Part shown: piece by piece, positions 5,879 through 7,785 of the stretch
How positions within the stretch are numbered: position 1 is the stretch's first letter
How the letters are laid out: every line of letters starts with the position of its first letter
Assembly (NCBI GenBank): GCA_947587565.1
Contig: CANPYA010000061.1
Span: 1 to 7,785, forward strand
DNA length: 7,785 nt
Source of the DNA: an uncultured Bacilli bacterium
Lineage (GTDB): Bacteria; Bacillota_I; Bacilli_A; RF39; UBA660
Direction of reading: 5' to 3'
The notes under the pieces: generated by a model
Told to the model about the DNA's origin: nothing
The model's database searches: none
The model's input: only the letters and a program-made list of their open reading frames with translations
Made by a program: the position numbers and the translations under genes

Positions 5879-7357
5879 TTAATTAGCAGCCGGCCAAGCA
5901 GAAAAATCCCACTTCCGACCACTTAATGTTGATAATCTTTGTTCATCAGTCATAATGCTTATCTTTCTATGGTTTCGATCTGGTGTTGAATCCATATGGC
6001 GCCATACCCCATTAATTTTAACTAAATTCCAATAATGGGTTTTATTTGTAACCCAAATAAGTTGATTTTCAATTCCTTTAGCATCAAGTAAAGCTTTAAA
6101 ACATTGGGCATGAACATAACAATTACCTTTTTTATTAGTAAGACCATAATATAATGGATCATCACCACCATTATTGTGATCATAACGAATATTATTCCGG
6201 CAGTAATCTCTTAAAACTTCCGGATCACTACTTAATGAATCCGCAATTTTTTGGACCATAGCCTTTGTATCTTCATCATCATGATCAACAGTTATCTTTC
6301 TCTTTTTAGTGGTTTTATTCCCACTTTTATCAGTAGCGGTATAAGTAACATAATAACTACCACTTGTACTAGTATTAACACTACTGGCATCATAAGTAAA
6401 CTCTACTTTACCATCTTTCGCATCCTTAGCACTTACGCCACTAGTATAATTAATCTTGGCATTCTTTTTAACTGTTAAATTAGTTAATCCACTAAAAACT
6501 GGTCCTTCTTTATCTTTTTGAATCGTTAAAGTAGTCTTTTCTATTTTTTCATTACCATTTTGATCATGACACTTAATTTCTACTTCGACATCTCCTTCTT
6601 TAGTATAATCTATTTCCGTTACTAATTCACAAGTAACATCACCAGAGATATCATAAGTTTCTTTAACAAAATCATTAACTTCTACTTTTTCATCATTATA
6701 AATTGTCTTACCTTCTAAAGTGACTTCAGGAGCAGTTGTATCTTTAATTATTAACTTAGCATTATCAATAACCCCTAAATAAGATAATTGAATATTATAA
6801 GTTCCAACTTTATCAAAATTAATCGTACTTAAATCCGTTATTAATTCACAATCTTCTAATTTCTTTTGATTTTTAACAAAATCTTTTAATGTAACATTTT
6901 TATTACCTAATTCTAAAGTAACATCTTTAAAATGTTCAGCATTATTTAAATAGATTAAGAAAGATATAGCTACCGCGATTAAAAGAACAATTAATAAAAG
7001 TAAAATAATTAGAATAATACTAATCTTTTTATTTTTCTTAACTATTTTTTCTTCTTTTATATCTTCTTTTTGAATTTTCTTTTGTATTTCTTTTATTTCT
7101 TCTTTTATACTTTCTGTAGTTATAAACCGATTATCGGCTTTCTTAGTTATTGGTTCTTCTACTACTACCTTTTTAGGTTTATTACTTTGATTATTTTTAA
7201 CTGGCTTTTTAGTTGTAGTAGTCTTATTATTTGTATTTTTAGAATTATTATTTACCTTTTTAACTGTATTATTATTATTTTTAACATTTGCATTATTACT
7301 GCCCTTTTTAACAGTATTTTTCTTTTTAGAGTTATTATTTGTTTGCTTACTACTCAT
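5879..7357 (-). CDS. Membrane-anchored Ig-like repeat protein with C-terminal transglutaminase-like domain
   Basis: A 492-aa protein. Residues 1-63 are Asn/Lys/Thr-rich low complexity and 64-111 are charged and possibly helical (E-I-K-E-I-Q-K-K). One transmembrane segment (112-137) follows, putting the N-terminus inside and the rest outside. Three Ig-like/DUF5011-HYR-type modules follow at about 143-205, 206-283 and 284-357, with D-T-T-A-P, K-E-G-P-V-F and Y-T-A-T-D-K-S-G-N signatures. The C-terminal domain (about 362-492) has the transglutaminase-like triad: G-N-C-Y-V-H-A (Cys413), T-H-Y-W-N-L-V (His441) and M-D-S-T-P-D (Asp456). Such domains act as cross-linking enzymes, amidases or proteases; which one applies is not visible. 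As first gene of the operon it has its own promoter and an AGAGG ribosome binding site 9 nt before the ATG. The context suggests surface or cell-envelope modification together with the MBOAT/SGNH pair. The long basic intracellular tail is unusual and might contact nucleic acid or cytoplasmic proteins (speculation). Confidence 0.9.
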   Translation of the reverse strand: MSSKQTNNNSKKKNTVKKGSNNANVKNNNNTVKKVNNNSKNTNNKTTTTKKPVKNNQSNKPKKVVVEEPITKKADNRFITTESIKEEIKEIQKKIQKEDIKEEKIVKKNKKISIILIILLLLIVLLIAVAISFLIYLNNAEHFKDVTLELGNKNVTLKDFVKNQKKLEDCELITDLSTINFDKVGTYNIQLSYLGVIDNAKLIIKDTTAPEVTLEGKTIYNDEKVEVNDFVKETYDISGDVTCELVTEIDYTKEGDVEVEIKCHDQNGNEKIEKTTLTIQKDKEGPVFSGLTNLTVKKNAKINYTSGVSAKDAKDGKVEFTYDASSVNTSTSGSYYVTYTATDKSGNKTTKKRKITVDHDDEDTKAMVQKIADSLSSDPEVLRDYCRNNIRYDHNNGGDDPLYYGLTNKKGNCYVHAQCFKALLDAKGIENQLIWVTNKTHYWNLVKINGVWRHMDSTPDRNHRKISIMTDEQRLSTLSGRKWDFSAWPAAN

Positions 7358-7378
7358 ATAACATTACCTCTAGTAATA

Positions 7379-7408
7379 ATTATAATCCATTTATATTTAA
7401 AAAATCAA
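7379..7408 (-). promoter_or_regulatory. Promoter of the four-gene operon
   Basis: On the minus strand TTGATT (7408-7403), an 18-bp A+T-rich spacer, and TATAAT (7384-7379). The start would fall near 7371-7374, leaving a leader of only about 15 nt that begins almost at the AGAGG ribosome binding site (7371-7367). Unlike the two surface-protein promoters, it has no homopolymeric G tract, so it should be stable. Confidence 0.6.
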
Positions 7409-7454
7409 TATAATTTAAATGGTGATGGAGTTTAAATTTATCGGAAAAAGCAAA

Positions 7455-7504
7455 GAAAGAACTCATATCACAAAATACATATAATAAAGTTAAAAAGTTC
7501 TTTC
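7455..7504. repeat. 9-bp inverted repeat upstream of the operon promoter
   Basis: GAAAGAACT (7455-7463) and AGTTCTTTC (7496-7504) are perfect inverted copies separated by 32 A/T-rich bases. The site lies about 45 bp upstream of the operon's -35. It could be a regulator site or a transcript hairpin. Neither arm is followed by a convincing T run at the right distance, so I do not call it a terminator. Confidence 0.4.
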
Positions 7505-7526
7505 ATATGAATATATTCTCATGTAT

Positions 7527-7584
7527 TTCTGCAGATATCTCTGCAGAGCTCTGCAGAATTCTCTGCAGAATTCTCTGCAGAATT
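7527..7584. repeat. Five-unit TCTGCAGA palindrome array (three perfect 12-bp tandem repeats)
   Basis: TCTGCAGA occurs at 7528, 7540, 7550, 7562 and 7574, a spacing of 12, 10, 12 and 12 bp. The last three units are perfect copies of CTCTGCAGAATT (7549-7560, 7561-7572, 7573-7584). The centre is a perfect 18-bp palindrome (7540-7557, axis at GAG|CTC). Including outer 9-bp arms (7527-7535 with 7562-7570) it is a 44-bp near-palindrome interrupted by a 4-bp mismatched stretch on each side. The array abuts the stop codon of the winged-helix gene (7587-7585). It may be a 3' hairpin/cruciform, an operator array or an expanding repeat; the function is unknown. Confidence 0.85.
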
Positions 7585-7785
7585 TTATTTAGCAATCCAA
7601 ACAGGATTTGTGTCTGAACCAACATTTTCAATTAAATCTTTTTTTCTTAAATAGGTTAAAGACGTTCTCACTTTACTGTTTTTTGTTTCTAAATCTTCAC
7701 TCATTTGGGGATAAATATAGTCATTAATTTCTTGTCTAGTTCTACCATTTGAAGATTCTTTAATAAAATTAAGAATCAGTTCTTT
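7585..7785 (-). CDS. C-terminal winged-helix domain of a protein continuing past the window (partial)
   Basis: An open frame runs from the window edge (7785) to TAA at 7587-7585, giving the last 66 residues of a larger protein; the start is outside. The segment reads as a winged helix: L-I-L-N-F-I-K-E (helix 1), S-N-G-R-T-R-Q-E-I-N-D-Y-I (helix 2), S-K-V-R-T-S-L-T-Y-L-R-K-K-D-L-I (recognition helix) and a wing ending G-S-D-T-N-P-V-W-I-A-K. Such C-terminal domains occur in AlbA_2/AAA_4-type 'putative DNA-binding' ATPases and in some Mrr-like or Fic-type proteins. My preferred guess is the AlbA_2/AAA_4 group, from the Gly-Ser-x-x-x-P-x-W ending, with low certainty. The frame is convincing from its amino-acid pattern and from the lack of stops in A+T-rich DNA. 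Confidence 0.7.
   Translation of the reverse strand, partial: KELILNFIKESSNGRTRQEINDYIYPQMSEDLETKNSKVRTSLTYLRKKDLIENVGSDTNPVWIAK

Noticed and set aside
7527..7584. CRISPR array
   Set aside because: Units are 10-12 bp apart with no unique spacers of 25-40 bp and no cas genes.
7521..7592. Plus-strand 23-codon frame through the TCTGCAGA array (starts M-Y-F-C-R-Y)
   Set aside because: There is no ribosome binding site or promoter, and the peptide is only a translation of the repeat.
1..7785. Mycoplasma-type genetic code (TGA = Trp)
   Set aside because: Trp residues in conserved motifs are TGG and all frames are full-length under the standard code.

Overview
The window is very A+T-rich, with standard-code genes (Trp is TGG, and no reading frame needs TGA), all on the minus strand, with AAGG/GGTGA-type ribosome binding sites and short intergenic gaps. 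This fits a low-G+C Bacillota. The family of the two tandem surface proteins (C-terminal G-V-R-P-V-F-Y-x-S block, Y-R-I-I-G core) is one I associate with uncultured gut Bacilli of the RF39 type. That taxonomic guess is an inference, not a database result.

Layout in transcription order (right to left). (1) 7585-7785: the 3' end of a gene that continues past the window, encoding a C-terminal winged-helix domain. (2) 7358-7584: an intergenic region with a striking five-unit TCTGCAGA palindrome array directly after that gene's stop codon, a 9-bp inverted repeat, and a sigma-A-like promoter. (3) 7357-3065: a compact four-gene operon: a membrane-anchored Ig-like/transglutaminase-like protein, an MBOAT acyltransferase, an SGNH-type protein whose GDS nucleophile position is Cys, and a small lipoprotein. 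It ends in a hairpin terminator overlapping the last stop codon. The pairing of MBOAT and SGNH proteins suggests acyl transfer to a polymer outside the membrane, with the transglutaminase-like enzyme and lipoprotein as surface partners. (4) 3009-127: two tandem paralogous genes for membrane-anchored, Cys-containing surface proteins with a C-terminal DUF6273/C-type-lectin-like domain.

The most interesting signal is in part 4. Each tandem gene has its own near-consensus promoter (TTGACT / 16 bp / TATAAT), and half of each spacer is a run of exactly eight Gs. In DNA this A+T-rich, such runs are conspicuous. A poly-G tract between -35 and -10 is the textbook arrangement for phase variation by slipped-strand mispairing (as in Neisseria porA). 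The promoters are identical over 46 bp although the proteins have diverged, most of all in the presumed ligand-binding loop of the lectin-like domain. I propose a contingency-locus pair that switches variant surface proteins independently.
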